The notes under the pieces: model-generated
The model's database searches: none
The model's input: the letters and a program-made list of their open reading frames with translations, nothing else
What the model was told of the DNA's origin: nothing
Shown: positions 35,401 through 47,915 of the stretch, in pieces
Layout of the letters: every line of letters starts with the position of its first letter
Position numbering within the stretch: the first letter of the stretch is position 1
From: Ochotona curzoniae
Taxonomy: Eukaryota > Chordata > Mammalia > Lagomorpha > Ochotonidae
DNA: 64,000 bases
NCBI RefSeq assembly: GCF_017591425.1
Contig: NW_024467119.1
Coordinates: 26,013,001 to 26,077,000 of the forward strand
Direction of reading: 5' to 3'
Position numbers and translations under genes: made by a program

Positions 35401-36426
35401 TTTAATAATCCAACATCCCAGGATGGACAAAATGTATAATCTGCCCTTAGGGCAAACGGATTCTTGGTGAATTAAACCATCCTATTCAGTCATTAAATTA
35501 GTCTTGAATCACTTAACTGTAGTAAACTAGCAGCTCCAAGCTTTAAAATGAGGCTTAAAAGGATTCCTAGGAGAACCACTAACACCAGGTTTTACATATG
35601 CAAATGAACTCCTTCAAGGCAGCTGACTCACAGGAATGACTCCTGGTGGTTTTCCAATGCCTGAACTCAAGAGTCTGCTGCACACTTCTAGAAGCTGTAA
35701 GGGTAACAAGGAACCCATGCCTTCCCAGTATTCAGGTTCCATGTCAAATGCTGAGAACTTTCCTAGCTGCACGCCCCAAAACTCCAACCCCAACCCTATC
35801 ACTATCACAACTTATTCTATACCCCAGGCAACCTGCACTTAGGTCCAAATCGTGGAAGGCAAGCACATATCCTTGTTGATAACTGCTTCCCTAAGTACCT
35901 AAAACACCACCAAGTCCCCAGTGCATCTTCCATAGTTAGACTTGAAAAGGAGGCGTGCAGGCAACTCTCTGTGATTGCACCAAACTCCTAGAACCAAAAC
36001 CAGAGATTACGTCTATAATTTGGGTTGTATGTGTGTTAAAGAGCATTGAGGATAATTTTTCTTTGGCAAAACATGCGTTGAAATGTATTTCCCTTCAAAG
36101 AAGTTCCAGTATGAACTTATATAAAATGCAAGGACAAAGACTGCCCTGTAAGAGATTGTTGGATATTATGTACTAAAGGCAGAGTAGGTACTAACATCAT
36201 AGTTAAACTGTCTAATCAAAAAGATTATAATTCTACTCAAAAATTCACATTTCTCCTTAGCATAGCTAACATAAACTAATTTTTAAAAAAGAAAAAACAA
36301 GTTCTATTCCTTCATTTTATCTCTGCTTGCTTCATGAAAATACAGTTTTTCCAATATCTATATTATTAAAATAATGATACACAACTATAACCCTGGATTC
36401 CTAACACCGAAATTGAATACACTGAT

Positions 36427-36437
36427 GGGGGGGGGGG
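36427..36437 (+). repeat. G11 homopolymer
   Basis: Eleven uninterrupted G residues in A/T-rich surroundings. Confidence 0.95.
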
Positions 36438-37016
36438 ACATCTCCTTTTCCGACAGTGCCAGGCTTTCAGCACTGAGAATGTTCTAGGGTGTAGATCTGC
36501 ATATATGTGTGTCTTGTTTTCAAGGTAACTGTGAACAAGGATGGCGTAAGATGTTAATGACAATTTGTGGTACGTATGCAGGTGATTTCCTCCACAATAT
36601 TTATCAACAAATAGTACCTCAAGTTAATAATGCATTGAAAAAAAATCCAGATAAAACACATCCAAATAGATTAAACTAATATTTTAAAATGAGCGGCAGC
36701 TTTCGTTAGGCAAAATATGATCAATTGTCATGAGTAAATCATTTCTTCAGTCATAACTGCAGGACAATTTAACCAATACATATGGCCTGATGTGATGACA
36801 AAAATGGTCCTCTTTGGTTCTTTACCAAAGTATTTAAAAATTAATAATGATTCAAGACAAAGTTGAAAACTTAGATTCATCAAACGTATGAGATATTCCC
36901 TCCTTTAACCTTTATTAACATTGTATCATTTCTTCTCACCCACCTCCAGACAATTCTTATTCCAATCTTCACATCCAGATACTCCACACATTTCAAAACA
37001 AACCAAAGTCTGGTAC

Positions 37017-37309
37017 TCTGACACAGTGGGTGAGGCCCCTACGAGTAACAGCATCCCAAGTGGGCACTGGTTTGAGGCCTGTTGTTCAATTGCCAATCCA
37101 GTTCCCTGTTAATGTGCCTGGGAAAACAGCAGAAGATGGTCCAACCTCTCACGCTCCTGTCCCCGATGTGTGGGACGTCAGGACTGAATTCCTGGATCCC
37201 AACCTCAACCTGGCCCAATCCAGCCATTGCTGCCATCTGGGGAGTGAACCAGTGACTGGAAGAAATGTCTCTCTCTCGCCTTTCAAATCAGTAAATAAAG
37301 AAATCTTAA
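37017..37309 (+). mobile_element. Older C-SINE
   Basis: CTGACACAGTGGGTGAGG head, GTGCCTGGGAAAACAGCAG, TCTGGGGAGTGAACCAGTG and a CAGTAAATAAAGAAATC tail. Confidence 0.75.
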
Positions 37310-38574
37310 CAGCAACTACAAAAAGGAGCCCTTAATCGTAACTAATAATAATTTCAAATTTGCTATATAATAATTTCTATCTTTTATTCTAAGCATGTGC
37401 TAATGATTCCAGAGACAAAAAATAAATATGGAAGGGACCTTTATCTAACAACTTAATTTTGGGATGGGGAATGAAGAAGCTGGCATGCTAGTAAAACTAA
37501 AGTGCATAACTGAGCACAAAATACTAACACATCTTCCCTTTTGACGGGCTAAAAAAATGCACTGATACCAATAAACAGAATTAGAACAGAAAGAATTCTC
37601 CAAAACTATATAAAGGACACAATAACTGCATAGCAAAAGAAAATCCTCTGTACTTTGCCCTAAGAACACCAGACACAGACCTTAGAAAAGAGAACTCCAA
37701 AGCAGAAGTCCTGAAATAACACATCCTCCCTAAAATTAAGGGTACAACAATAACTTCCTGGTTAATTAGTTACCTGCCAGACTATTGAAGAAGGAACTCA
37801 TATGACATATAACCAGAGTTTAAATGGCAAAGATAAAAAGCAATGAGTACTGCATGCATTTATTTCACTGCTACATTCTTCTTCCTTAGCTGGCTCCTCA
37901 ACCCGTCTCTGACGGATGTGAGAAACAACACTGCTCACAAACAGACTCCTTACTGCTGGACCCTTCTTTTAACCTTGCACACGTTCTATTTCACTTATAC
38001 AAGAACCCGAAGCACTAGCAACTCTGAGAGAAACCGTATTAAGACCTAGATTGATTTTTTTCAAACCAAAGTATAAATGACCCTGTAATTAACAATTTGC
38101 TCTGACATTCAAAGTGCATTAGACTATCTCGCTGGCACTGCATGCACCGCTCAAATAGCTTAACTACATGTCAAAGAACGCCAAGGCTGACATTAGATCA
38201 AATTAGCCTATGAACACTAAGAACTCTGTCATACTAAATCTGAAATAAAGACTGCACTTCACAAATTAATTGGTACATCACTTTCTTCCAATCTCCATTA
38301 AAAGTAAGTTCATGAAAGTGATTTCCTTTTCCCAGACGTCCATTTCATTTTGGCACTTACACTAGTTCCATCCTCACACAACTGCTAAATCCATCCACCA
38401 GCTTCAGTATTATTTTCCATCCTGCCACGCTTCTCCTCCTGACCTCCACCCCACCCTCACCCATTGGTTAAATGTTTTATCAGTGCAAATACTCTTTCCT
38501 AGATAAATTTATACAAACTGCATTAAAAGTTATTATAAAGAAAACACTACAAAATAAAAAGAGGGCCTTGATAA

Positions 38575-38625
38575 GTTCATGAAAACATGGATTTGGCATT
38601 TTTCATGAACTTTTTTTTTCCAAAG
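38575..38625. repeat. Short hairpin-like inverted repeat
   Basis: AAGTTCATGAAAAC and TTTTTCATGAACTTTT face each other across about 15 bp, forming an imperfect stem. It resembles a small mariner-type MITE remnant. Confidence 0.4.
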
Positions 38626-38708
38626 AGAAAACCTGAACGAGAGCTGTGTGTCTTTTTTATATTTTCCTTTTAAAGAGTTATTTGGTTTATTTGAAAGGCA
38701 GAATTTCA

Positions 38709-38975
38709 GGGGCTAATATCATGGCATAGCATGCTAATCCTCCACTTGTGGTGCTAGCCACCTGCCCCACCTCTGATCTAGCTCCCTGCCCATGGCCTGG
38801 GAAAGCAGTAGAGGATGGTTCAAGGCCTTGGGCCCCTGCATGCATGTGGGAGACCCAGAAGAGGCTCCTGGCTCTAGATCAGTTGAGTTCTAGCTGTGGC
38901 AGGCATTTGAGGAGTGAACCAGCAAATGGAAGACTGCTCTCTTCTTCCGTCTATAATTCTGCCTTTCAAGTAAGT
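38709..38975 (+). mobile_element. Older C-SINE, left of polypurine tract
   Basis: GGGGCTAATATCATGGC head, CCATGGCCTGGGAAAGCAG and GAGTGAACCAGCAAATGG. Its A-rich tail position is occupied by the GA tract. Confidence 0.8.
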
Positions 38976-39231
38976 AAGAGAAAAGGAAGGAAGGAAGGGA
39001 AGCAGAAAGGGGGAGGGAGAGGGAAGGGGAGAGAAACAGAGAGAGAGCGAGAGAGAGAGAAAGAAAGAAAGGAAGAAAGAAAGAAAGAAGAGAGAGGGAG
39101 GAAGGGAGGGTGAGGAGGGAGGACAGGAGAGGAGAAAGAAAAGAAAAAAGAAAAAGGAAGGAAGAAGGAAGAGAGAAAGAAAAAGAAAGGAAAAGAAAAG
39201 AGGAGGAAGGAAGGAAAGAAAGAGAAGAAAG
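38976..39231 (+). repeat. 256-bp polypurine tract
   Basis: The plus strand is almost entirely A and G, as mixed (GAAA)n, (GGAA)n and (GA)n. I count five pyrimidine interruptions (39003, 39037, 39048, 39111, 39124); 39125-39231 is pure purine. In AFF1 pre-mRNA it reads as a long pyrimidine tract. Confidence 0.97.
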
Positions 39232-39235
39232 ACAG

Positions 39236-39512
39236 TTATAGAGAAGGAAACAGATCTTTTAACCTGACTCACTTTCCAAATGGACACAATGGCCAGGGCT
39301 GGACCATAACAAAGCCAAGATCCAGGAGCTTCATCTGTTTGCCCGTGTGGATGGTAGGGGTCCAAGCATCTGGGTCACCTTCTACTACTTTTCACAGACC
39401 ACTTACCAGAGACCTGCATTGGAAGTGAAGCATCCGGGACATGAACCATGGCCCTTGTGGGGTGGTGACAGCATAGATACTTGCTTTACACAGCATGCCA
39501 CAATGCCAGCCA
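39236..39512 (-). mobile_element. Older C-SINE, right of polypurine tract
   Basis: Minus orientation: AGATCTTTTAACCTGACTCA, GGCCAGGGCTGG and GCATGCCACAATGCCAGCC head at right. It sits tail-to-tail with the SINE at 38709. Confidence 0.75.
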
Positions 39513-39930
39513 TTCCATATATCGTTTGAGTCACTCTTCATACACTTAACTTCCGATTTTGGTGATTCTACTCACTTGTTCAGGGGAACATCCATTTCAC
39601 TGAGTAGCAAAGTCATGGCTGAGTCCCCACTGAAGCAAACATTAAAGCCAGATGAAAGGCTAGTGAAGGCCTGACTTTGGCCTTCTCAGTGTGGAGCTGC
39701 TTCTGGAACTTTGAGCAGACCCAGTCACTTCCTTCCCTTACTTCAGCTGCTCCATTTACTCTGTTCCTGAACAGAAAGCTCTCTGCCTCTACTCTGACAG
39801 CCAAATGGAATGCTACTACCTCCGTTTCACCTTTGTGCGTGCCCCAAGGACAACTTCCAGGACGTCTTATGTCCTCAGGACCTGCTTGTCGATCTTTACA
39901 AAGACGTACCAAATATAATATCTTGGGGAA

Positions 39931-40244
39931 GGGCCCGGCATGATAGCGTAGTGGTTAAAGTCCTCTCCTTGAACAAGCCAGGATCCCATATGGGAGCTGG
40001 TTCTAATCCCGGTGGCCCCGCTTCCCTTCCAGCTCCCTGCCTGTGGCCCGGGAAAGCAGTCGAGGATGGCCCAAATCTTTGGGACCCTGCACCTGCATGG
40101 GAGACCTGGAAGAGGCTCCTGGCTTTGAATCAGCGCAGCAGCAGTCGTTGCAATCACTGGGGGAGTGAACCATCAGATGGAAGATCTTCTTCTCTGTATA
40201 TCTGACTTTCCAAAAAAAATAAATAAATCTTCAAAAAAAAAAAA
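39931..40244 (+). mobile_element. Young full-length C-SINE
   Basis: Head GGGCCCGGCATGATAGC with perfect 11-bp duplications ATCTTGGGGAA at 39920-39930 and 40245-40255. Confidence 0.95.
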
Positions 40245-40390
40245 AATCTTGGGGAAATCTTAGAGGTTACACAGAATTCCTAAAGGTATGATCCAGGGAT
40301 CCACAGAAAACTTCTGGTACTTCAATGTAATCTAAGCCACTATATCCTGGGCTCTTAGAATTTAAGGGCCAGTGAAAGGAGAAAAAGCAA

Positions 40391-40728
40391 AGGGCTGACA
40401 TTGTGCCATGGTAGGTAAAGCCACTATCTGTGACGTCAGCATCCCACATGAGGGACAGTTTGAGTCCCAGTAACTGCTCCATTTAAGATTCAGCTCCCTG
40501 TTAACGACTTGGGAAAAGGAGCTCACATGTTTTTGTCTCTGCCACTCGGGTGAGATTCAGAGGAAGCTCCTGCTGGCTGCTGTGGTCTTTTGGAAAATGA
40601 ACCTGCAGATCGGAGATTGATTTCTCTCTGTCTCTCTCTGCCAATCCCCAGCCCCTATCAACTGTGATTTTCAAATGAATAAAGTAAGTCTTTAAAGAGA
40701 TAGGTAAAAAAAAAAAAAAAAAAAAAGA
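40391..40728 (+). mobile_element. Older C-SINE
   Basis: AGGGCTGACATTGTGCC head, GGAAGCTCCTGCTGGC, TGAATAAAGTAAGTCTTT and a 22-A tail at about 40707-40728. Confidence 0.8.
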
Positions 40729-40950
40729 GGGAAACTGATATACGTTTACATGCTTTTTTCTAGTTAAAAAAAAAAAGTTAAAAGCCGAAACTCCTCATCT
40801 ACCAGTATACATTAGTATCTCAAAAAAGCCATTCTTAAATTCATCTTTAGAAAAATTCACTATATTATGCTTTCCCTCATTTTGCTATTCAGGGTGGAGG
40901 GAGTGCGGTGATGATGACAGCAAACTGTATCAGGAGCTAGCCTCAGAGAA

Positions 40951-41291
40951 CAATGCCTTTTTTTTTATTACGTTTCATTTTATGACACCGTTTCATGGGC
41001 TCTGGGGTTCCCCCAACCCCTCCCTGTACCCTCCCCCCATGGTAGATTCCTCCACCTTATTGCAGTATTACAGTTCAAATCCAGTCATGATTCTTTCATT
41101 GCAAGCATGTACCATGCATAGAGTCCAGCATCTTATTGTCCAGTTCAATTCAACAGTTTCTTGGGGAGACCATCTCTGGTCTGAAAGCAGAGCTGGCAGA
41201 ATATCGTCCCCACCAAGTAAAAGCCACAACATAACATCAACAGCAGTTTACAACATTATGGAGTTAACTGACATGGTATTGAGTGACTGAT
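40951..41291 (-). mobile_element. L1 3' end, reversed
   Basis: Its reverse complement carries CCATGGGGGGAGGGTACAGG and AACCCCAGAGCCCATG, followed by an A-rich end. It aligns by eye with 58150-58290 on the plus strand. 5'-truncated, non-coding. Confidence 0.82.
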
Positions 41292-42119
41292 ATGTTAGAA
41301 AATGCAAGTTCTTAACCACGTCCTGTGACTACCTATTTGACATTTCTATAAGCCAACCACCTCTTCAGCCACTGTAAGAAGGTAACTAACTTCTTCAGAC
41401 CAGCTATACGGTTTTCACACAAGCCACGCAGTCCACGAACACTGTGCCTGAAAGGAGAGGCAGGCTAGAACGAGGACTCTGGAAGCCCAAGAACAGCACC
41501 TGGCAGCGCTGCCCAGTGACCAGATGCTGCCGGAGGGCACAACTTCCTAACTCTGCCCTCCAACCACCACATCCACTTGTAGAAAAGGATAGAAACAGTC
41601 ATTCAATACCATCAAGAAATGACAAACTGGGCCAAAGTGCTATTTTGAAGGCCTTTAACATGCAGTCTAAAGTTTTGCAATAACCAGAAATGTATCTAGA
41701 CTTCCTTGGCTTTAATAAAGAATATCTAGAGCAACAGGCCTTGCTCTTTTTTCATAGAACAAGAAAAAAAAAATTTGTGTACATTCCCCCAAACTTGTTT
41801 AACACTAAGGCTATTTAGGACTAAACATTTAAAAGGCAAAGAAAGCCTTCTGTTTCCCACAATTATTATAGAAACAATGACTCAAAAACTTTTCTTTTCA
41901 CAAAACACTTAACAAATTGGAGTGCATAAGCCTTCAATCCGAGAACTTAGTCTGGATATGTATAAATGTAGGTCGATTCCTCCATTTATACTGCAGCAGC
42001 AGTTGCAGAATGTCAACTTGAAAGCAGAAAACCTAACTGTGAACAACACATTTACATACAGAAATTGCATTTCCAATGTCATGTTAGAAACTCGGAACAA
42101 ACAGAATCATTTTACTTAC

Positions 42120-42171
42120 GATGTCCCCTGCTGAGAAGTAAGGTGGGTTTTGGAAGATGTCTCATACTGCT
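42120..42171 (-). CDS. AFF1: AFF1 exon 7
   Basis: 52 nt: two bases (AG) completing a Lys codon, then QYETSSKTHLTSQQGT and two bases of a Ser codon. Acceptor CCTCCACAG, donor CATC|GTAAGT. A polar linker between the ELL-binding segment and the acidic region. Confidence 0.92.
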
Positions 42172-45112
42172 CTGTGGAGGAGAGAAACACGATCAGAGCT
42201 GCACAATGACAGCTATCTAGGAAACTGGCATTCAAGTTCTCTTTGTATCTTTCCACTTTACATAAACACTTGGTGTGAAGCTTGTTGACCACAGTGCTGT
42301 CAATCAGGCCAGAATACTACCCCTGGGGCAGTCTTTCCACGGCAGACAAAACTTTCACTCCTTCTATGAAGGCTTTGGCAGAATTAAACAAACAAAAAAC
42401 CTCTTAATAAAGGCTTCAAAAATACCTTGAAAAACAGTGCTTGCAGTATGCCTGAGAGACTTGACTGTCGATGACAACTGATAGGGGCTCCCAGCTCAGA
42501 GCTGGAAGGACTGCTAGCATCTAGGAGTGGTTTGATGTCACTCCTCTGTCCCTGGCTGAGCCTGGTTTCCTTTCTAGTGGCAGTTTCATTAGACAATCCT
42601 TTTCATGCACCCTCAACTCATTCACATCATACCTATTAACAGACTCTCTTTGTATATGCCAATAAGTGAAAGTCCTTCGGCTCTGTCTTCAGTGAAGCGA
42701 CAGTTGACTGACGAACATGAAAGATTTGTACCAAGTGTCTACTGCTTTGGGCAGTGTGATTTAAGTACACAAGTCAATTCCATAAACTCATTCTACTGGG
42801 AGGGGGGTCAAAAGGTCACTTAATGAGTTGGTAATGACCAAAAGATGACAAATTAGAAAAAGAATAAAGCTGTCACTAAAGATGGATAAAATTCTGACAG
42901 GTGCCTGCAGGAAAATGGGTAAGGCCTACATTAGGAAGGAGATAAAGCATGACCAAAAGTAAAGTCGGAAGAATTCAACTGTAGATCTGGGAAGGGTAAT
43001 GCCCAGCGCAAAACTGTGGTGGAGAAGACTGTAAGGCAGGCAGAACACAGACTGCAGAGAGCTCTGAATGCCAGGATAGGAAGCTGGGGCTTCTTGTTGG
43101 GCTCTGGAATTCTCAGTGCTCTAACAAGACATGATACAGTGGTTCCTCAGGAAAATTCATCCAGGGGTACTTCCTGATCTACTTAGAGTAGGCAATGGTA
43201 ACTATGGAGGCAATAGTTGACAATCCAGTCTGAAGGTGGCTCTAGTTGTCTAGACATGAGGTAATGAGGACCAAAACAGAACTGGAAATGAGAAGGAAAA
43301 TAGAGGGGTGCCTTTTAGCCAAGGATGACTGCTTTGGCTCATGAAGAGCCAATGGAGATTGTTACATATTTGCAATGAATTGTTTGAACCTCACGGTGGC
43401 AGCAGTTCTTACAGATAACTTCAAATTCCATTTCCCTCACATTAAAAAGTGGGGAACAGAGATACAAATTAGCGGAGTCAAGTCACTTTTTTGACCATGC
43501 ACAGGCCTCCCACATTGTCATCTTGCTAGGTTCTAAAGTCCACAGGTTCTGGGTAAGTCTAGGAACACATGTTTTGCAAATGTGGGCATAAATAGAGAGG
43601 CATACAAGTAAAATCTCTACCACTTCCCTCTCAAATTTTCAAAATAATGTGCACCATAGGACCAGAGCTCTATCGATCCACACCCCAAACACAGTTATAC
43701 CTCTTGCAATCAGATCCCAAAGATCATAGTCTCACAAAGATAAACAATCAACCAGAATACCATAAACCAGAAAACCAACAAAATGGCAGCAAGCACAAAA
43801 GATCCCAAGATGGGGTGCTGTTGAGCCAACACAAACAGGGGACCGGCCACTGTCAGAATTCTCATCACAAAAATGAGGAATCAGCTTGCAATCACACAAG
43901 GCATCAAGAATCTGACAGAAGGCATATAATCTGTATGACTGGCAGGCCCTAGCAGAGGCAGGAAGAGGGAAAGCATGAGGCAAAGGGACACACACACAGC
44001 AACTCTGTTCTCAGGCCAGTTAGCGTCTCCTTCCAACCTGTGCCACTTAACCGGCCATCTGTCCTTGGGTTAGCTGCCAAGATGTTGAGTAAAACGATTT
44101 CCCAATCTCTAAACTGCCATCAATTTCAGTTCATTTCACCTTGCTATTTACATAATACTGAAGCAATGTAGCCAGGGTTATTTCTCTCCGTTGGGGAAAA
44201 TTTAGCTAGGAGTGCTCTGCACGACCTTACTCAGGATCTCAACAGGAGCAAACCCGCTAAACTTTTCTACAGAGGTCAGAGAGCAAATATCTCATGTTTT
44301 GTGTGCTACACTTTGTTCAGAAAATGGGCAAGCTGCGATCCCAATACAATGTTATTTACAAAACCTTGAGTTGCAGCGCAGGTGCCACCCTCAGGCTCTC
44401 ACTCATCTCCATTCCTTGTTCTATAGAACAGGTGCTTTATTTTTTTTTCTTTTCCTAATCTTTTTCTTCTCATACCCTTCAATTCAAACAATGAAGTAAT
44501 CAAAGGGGGAAAAGTGAGAGAGGAAGAGGAGATGGGGAAGATGCAAAAAAAAGTCACCTCTAGGTGAATATCTGCACATCCTTTACGACATGCACATTCA
44601 TGCCATACATTTCACTTAGCCAGCTGGCCCTCAGCACAGCTAGCTTCATGTATGCAAGTGGCTTATTCCTGCTGCTGTATTTTGATGAACTGAATGAATA
44701 TAAATATCCTAGGCATTTTCTAAGGCTTGACACATTATCTCATGGTGAAGTCACATAGAATTTATTGATTTAAAGGGTTATTATTGCAAAGAAAAGCTGG
44801 ATTCTGTTAACTCTTTGTATCTCCCCTTGAATTTTCAGGTATACACAATTCATAAAGAGAGATAAGAAATAATCGCTAGGCAAACGTAAATAAAAATATA
44901 GCTGCACAAGATGTGTGCTGAGTTTCTTACAGAAATGTGTAATTTTAAGAAATTTTAAGGAAAAAAATACAAGAACCACACAAAACACTTCAAACCAATA
45001 TTGTATATAATTCTACAGTTACAACAGTATCAGTCAGGTAATGACAAACTGATTTGCTACAATACCTTCTAAATAGGAAAACATATGCCTGGTGTTTCAG
45101 ATAATTACTTAC
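42172..45112 (-). other. AFF1: AFF1 intron 6
   Basis: 2.9 kb with strikingly few recognisable repeats. One MIR-like patch may lie near 43450-43500. No exon-like frame. Confidence 0.7.
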
Positions 45113-45149
45113 TTTGGTTTTGGGTTGCAGAAGTGATGTGTTGAGAATC
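45113..45149 (-). CDS. AFF1: AFF1 exon 6 (37-nt microexon)
   Basis: 37 nt in phase 0: DSQHITSATQNQ plus the first base of a Lys codon completed by exon 7. Acceptor CTCTCTAG, donor CAAA|GTAAGT. Both its sequence and phase fit AFF1. Skipping would shift the frame. Confidence 0.93.
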
Positions 45150-46218
45150 CTAGAGAGAAAAATGTCATAAACACATTATGGTACATAAATGTAAGGAAAA
45201 ACCGTAGATGCTTCAATACTGAAATTTCATAAAACTTTCACATGTATATTAAATATGCAGAGACTATTCCCTTTATACTACCTGCCACACAGATTTTATA
45301 ATTCACACTTCCCTATGTACTCCTTATCACTTTTTGATGCACAGGCTGCAACACTGATTCAGTCCAACTTTACATGAATGGTTTTATTATCACTGTTCTT
45401 ACCCAGACTTTATTTTTTCCCTTGGGGGTAAGCAAAAATAATTTAAGAGAGTTTGATGCTTTAGTTAGAAACCAATAGCAATGAATCATCCTAAAAAAGC
45501 GCAACAGCTTTCATTGGGAAATAGGTAAAATATCTACCTTATATCAAATTTGGGCTTTATGTGGATAAAACATTTTCTACAGCAGTAACAGGGATAGGAA
45601 TATTTATAAATATGCACATGGTACATACCTACATATATGTATTTTTGTATACAAAACCACGTACATGCATACCAGCCTGGACAGAGCACAAGATCTGAAG
45701 GGGTTATTTCTACATTCTCAAGGCTAAATAAAAGTAAAAACCAACAATAGGGAAAATGGCAGAGTTCTAACACATTGTTCACAATATTTTAAGAGAAACA
45801 AAAAGGTTGGCAGTCTCTTGGATTGTTATATAACCCAGCTCTAATGCAGTTGGTAATATTAAACCAACTGCATTAAGTGTAAGGAGTGAGTGTATATATC
45901 TGACTCAGTGTACTTCACGTATTTCCATTTTCTGTCTCGAAAGTAGAAATTATCAAATGAGAAACGTACAGGAAGGTTTTTATTTTGAATGCTTTTACAA
46001 GTTACGAAGCCCTCAACAAATCTAAGATAAGATAGTCTTATTCACAAAGGTTGGAGAGTAAAGAGCTTAAAGCACCATGAAGTACAGCAGAGACTAAATT
46101 AATCATAATTTTAACCTTCGCTCCAATGATTTTAACAAGTAATACTTCATCCATCTGGCTCACAGCAATATCTCAGACTGTGGGGGATGCAGTGCCTGCA
46201 AGTCTTGTAAGGAATTAC
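45150..46218 (-). other. AFF1: AFF1 intron 5
   Basis: 1.07 kb, A/T-rich. It contains a 13-bp inverted pair, AATGCAGTTGGTAATATTAAACCAACTGCATT, near 45843-45874. No named repeat. Orthologous human introns around here are part of the KMT2A::AFF1 breakpoint region. Confidence 0.75.
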
Positions 46219-46305
46219 CTTTGTGGGGAAAGGAAATTTGGAAGGCTCAGCTGTACTAGGCGTATGTATTGCTGTCAAAGGAGGAGGCCATGAATGGGTC
46301 ATTTC
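46219..46305 (-). CDS. AFF1: AFF1 exon 5, ELL-binding segment
   Basis: 87 nt, phase 0 at both ends: [20 protein letters not shown] then PSKFPFPTK. Acceptor TTTCTTTCCAG, donor AAAG|GTAATT. The [16 protein letters not shown] motif is shared by AFF1 and AFF4 and belongs to the segment that binds ELL/ELL2 in AFF4; for AFF1 that is by homology. The exon can be skipped without a frame shift. Confidence 0.97.
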
Positions 46306-47593
46306 CTGGAAAGAAATTTGGAAAGGGAAGAAAAAAAATAAATTATATCAAACATCAACAGCTACTTAAGTTAACTTTTTAAACTTAATGTAGAATGGAG
46401 TGACAGTAAACGAAAAACGTAGCCTGCTTTAGAAGTTGAACGCCTGTTTTAATGGGCTGTGTTCAAAAACTGAAGATTTCCAACATTCAAAACGGGAAAG
46501 GATTAGGCTGAAGAAACAATGCATGTACGGATTTCACACTGTGAACATAGCAGAGGACATAAACCGTAGTCAGAATTGCTAGAGCTTATGTAACCATGAA
46601 GACTTAAATGACATGTTGTGCTGGAAAAGCAATCTCAACTCAATGAAGTCTTTCTCCCTCAGCTTCTTTATTGCATTTCCTGGAATTATTTAAGTTCAAA
46701 GGAAGAAGACCTTTCCTGTTTGACTTAAGCAAACAAGTAATTCAGGTCACTTGTTGCACTTGGAAGAGTTTTAATGGATTTGACCCTTCTCTGATATACA
46801 CTACTGGCACAGGAGAAGGGCCTTTAAAAATTACTTTTCTGTTCATCAAGAAAAGTTTAATTTTGTTGTTTTTTCTTTTTTTTTTCTGGTTGAGAGTACT
46901 ATTTCTAAAACTTACATTTTAACATACAAGTATTTATGTTAACTGAGTTTTCTCAAACCCATTCATGAAATTTATTTTGCCTTGCAGAATAGTTGTAGAA
47001 AATGGATTATATCTGAGGGAGTGAGGGTAGGGTGGGGAGTCTTATCATGCTTCTAAACCCGTATCTATTAAATGCAAGAAACTGTTCCCTTTAAATAAAA
47101 TTTTAAAATACATTGTCAGCTAATAATCATAAATACATGCATGTTGTATACTCCCTTTTTAAAGGGGCTAAAATGGCATTGAGATCATTTGCTCCAAATG
47201 CAATATTTTACAGATAAGAAAAATGAAATCCCAAATAATGGTGCTAAGGCCAAAGTTTGATAAGAGCACAGTTTAGAAGCTCCTTGACCCTGTGGATCTA
47301 AGAAAAAAGCTGCTTCCCACACATGTCAGACCTTGCTGGCAAGGCAGTATAATGACTAATAGGCAACTTCTCCTAGTGAGTAAGTGATTCCAGAGCATGT
47401 GGTATCATCTCACTCGGCAAGGTTCTGGCTAGCATATTTCCATAAGAGTATCATCAGCTGTTACAATAGCTGGAGATGGACTTACCACTTCCTTTGCCTT
47501 CCCTACTGCTATTCTGCAGGTTAGAGTCCTGGCACAGGCAAAAGTGATCCTGCACAGTGACAAGCAACCTGATACTGCTAAAGAGTAAAATTA

Positions 47594-47880
47594 GGGGCAG
47601 GTATTTGAATGAATGGCTAAGATACCTTCATCCCATATGGAATGCCTAGTTTGAGTCCCAGAACCTCTGCCAGTGCACAGCCAAGCAAAGAGTAGATGAT
47701 GGCTTGAAAGCTTGGGTCTCTGATGCCCATTAGAGATGTAGACTGAGTTCTGGGATCCTAGCTACAGTTGGCACAGACCTAAATGCTACAGGCATTTGGG
47801 AAACTAGTAGATGAAAAATCAACCTTTCACACATGTGCATTCTCTCTCCTCTTCCTCTCAGAAATCATCTGAAACTAATG
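47594..47880 (+). repeat. Older C-SINE
   Basis: GGGGCAGGTATTTGAATG, TAGTTTGAGTCCCAG, GCATTTGGGAAACTAGTAG and a CTCTCTCCTCTTCC end. Confidence 0.6.
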
Positions 47881-47915
47881 AAAGTAACTGAGCTTTTTCA
47901 TTTTTACCTTTTAAG

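Larger units (their letters stand above)
29241..42119 (-). other. AFF1: AFF1 intron 7
   Basis: 12.9 kb, the largest complete intron. Contents: inverted-duplication arm B (29738-30318), several C-SINEs, a 22-bp tandem (33626-33715), a possible LTR (about 34840-35400), a G11 run, a 256-bp polypurine tract (38976-39231) and a reversed L1 3' end (40951-41291). Intervals 32050-33600, 35400-37000, 37320-38700 and 41300-42100 show nothing else recognisable. Confidence 0.75.

Noticed and set aside
38874..39365. 163-codon minus-strand frame rich in Ser, Leu and Phe
   Set aside because: It is the translation of the polypyrimidine strand of the GA tract and flanking SINEs; low-complexity artefact.
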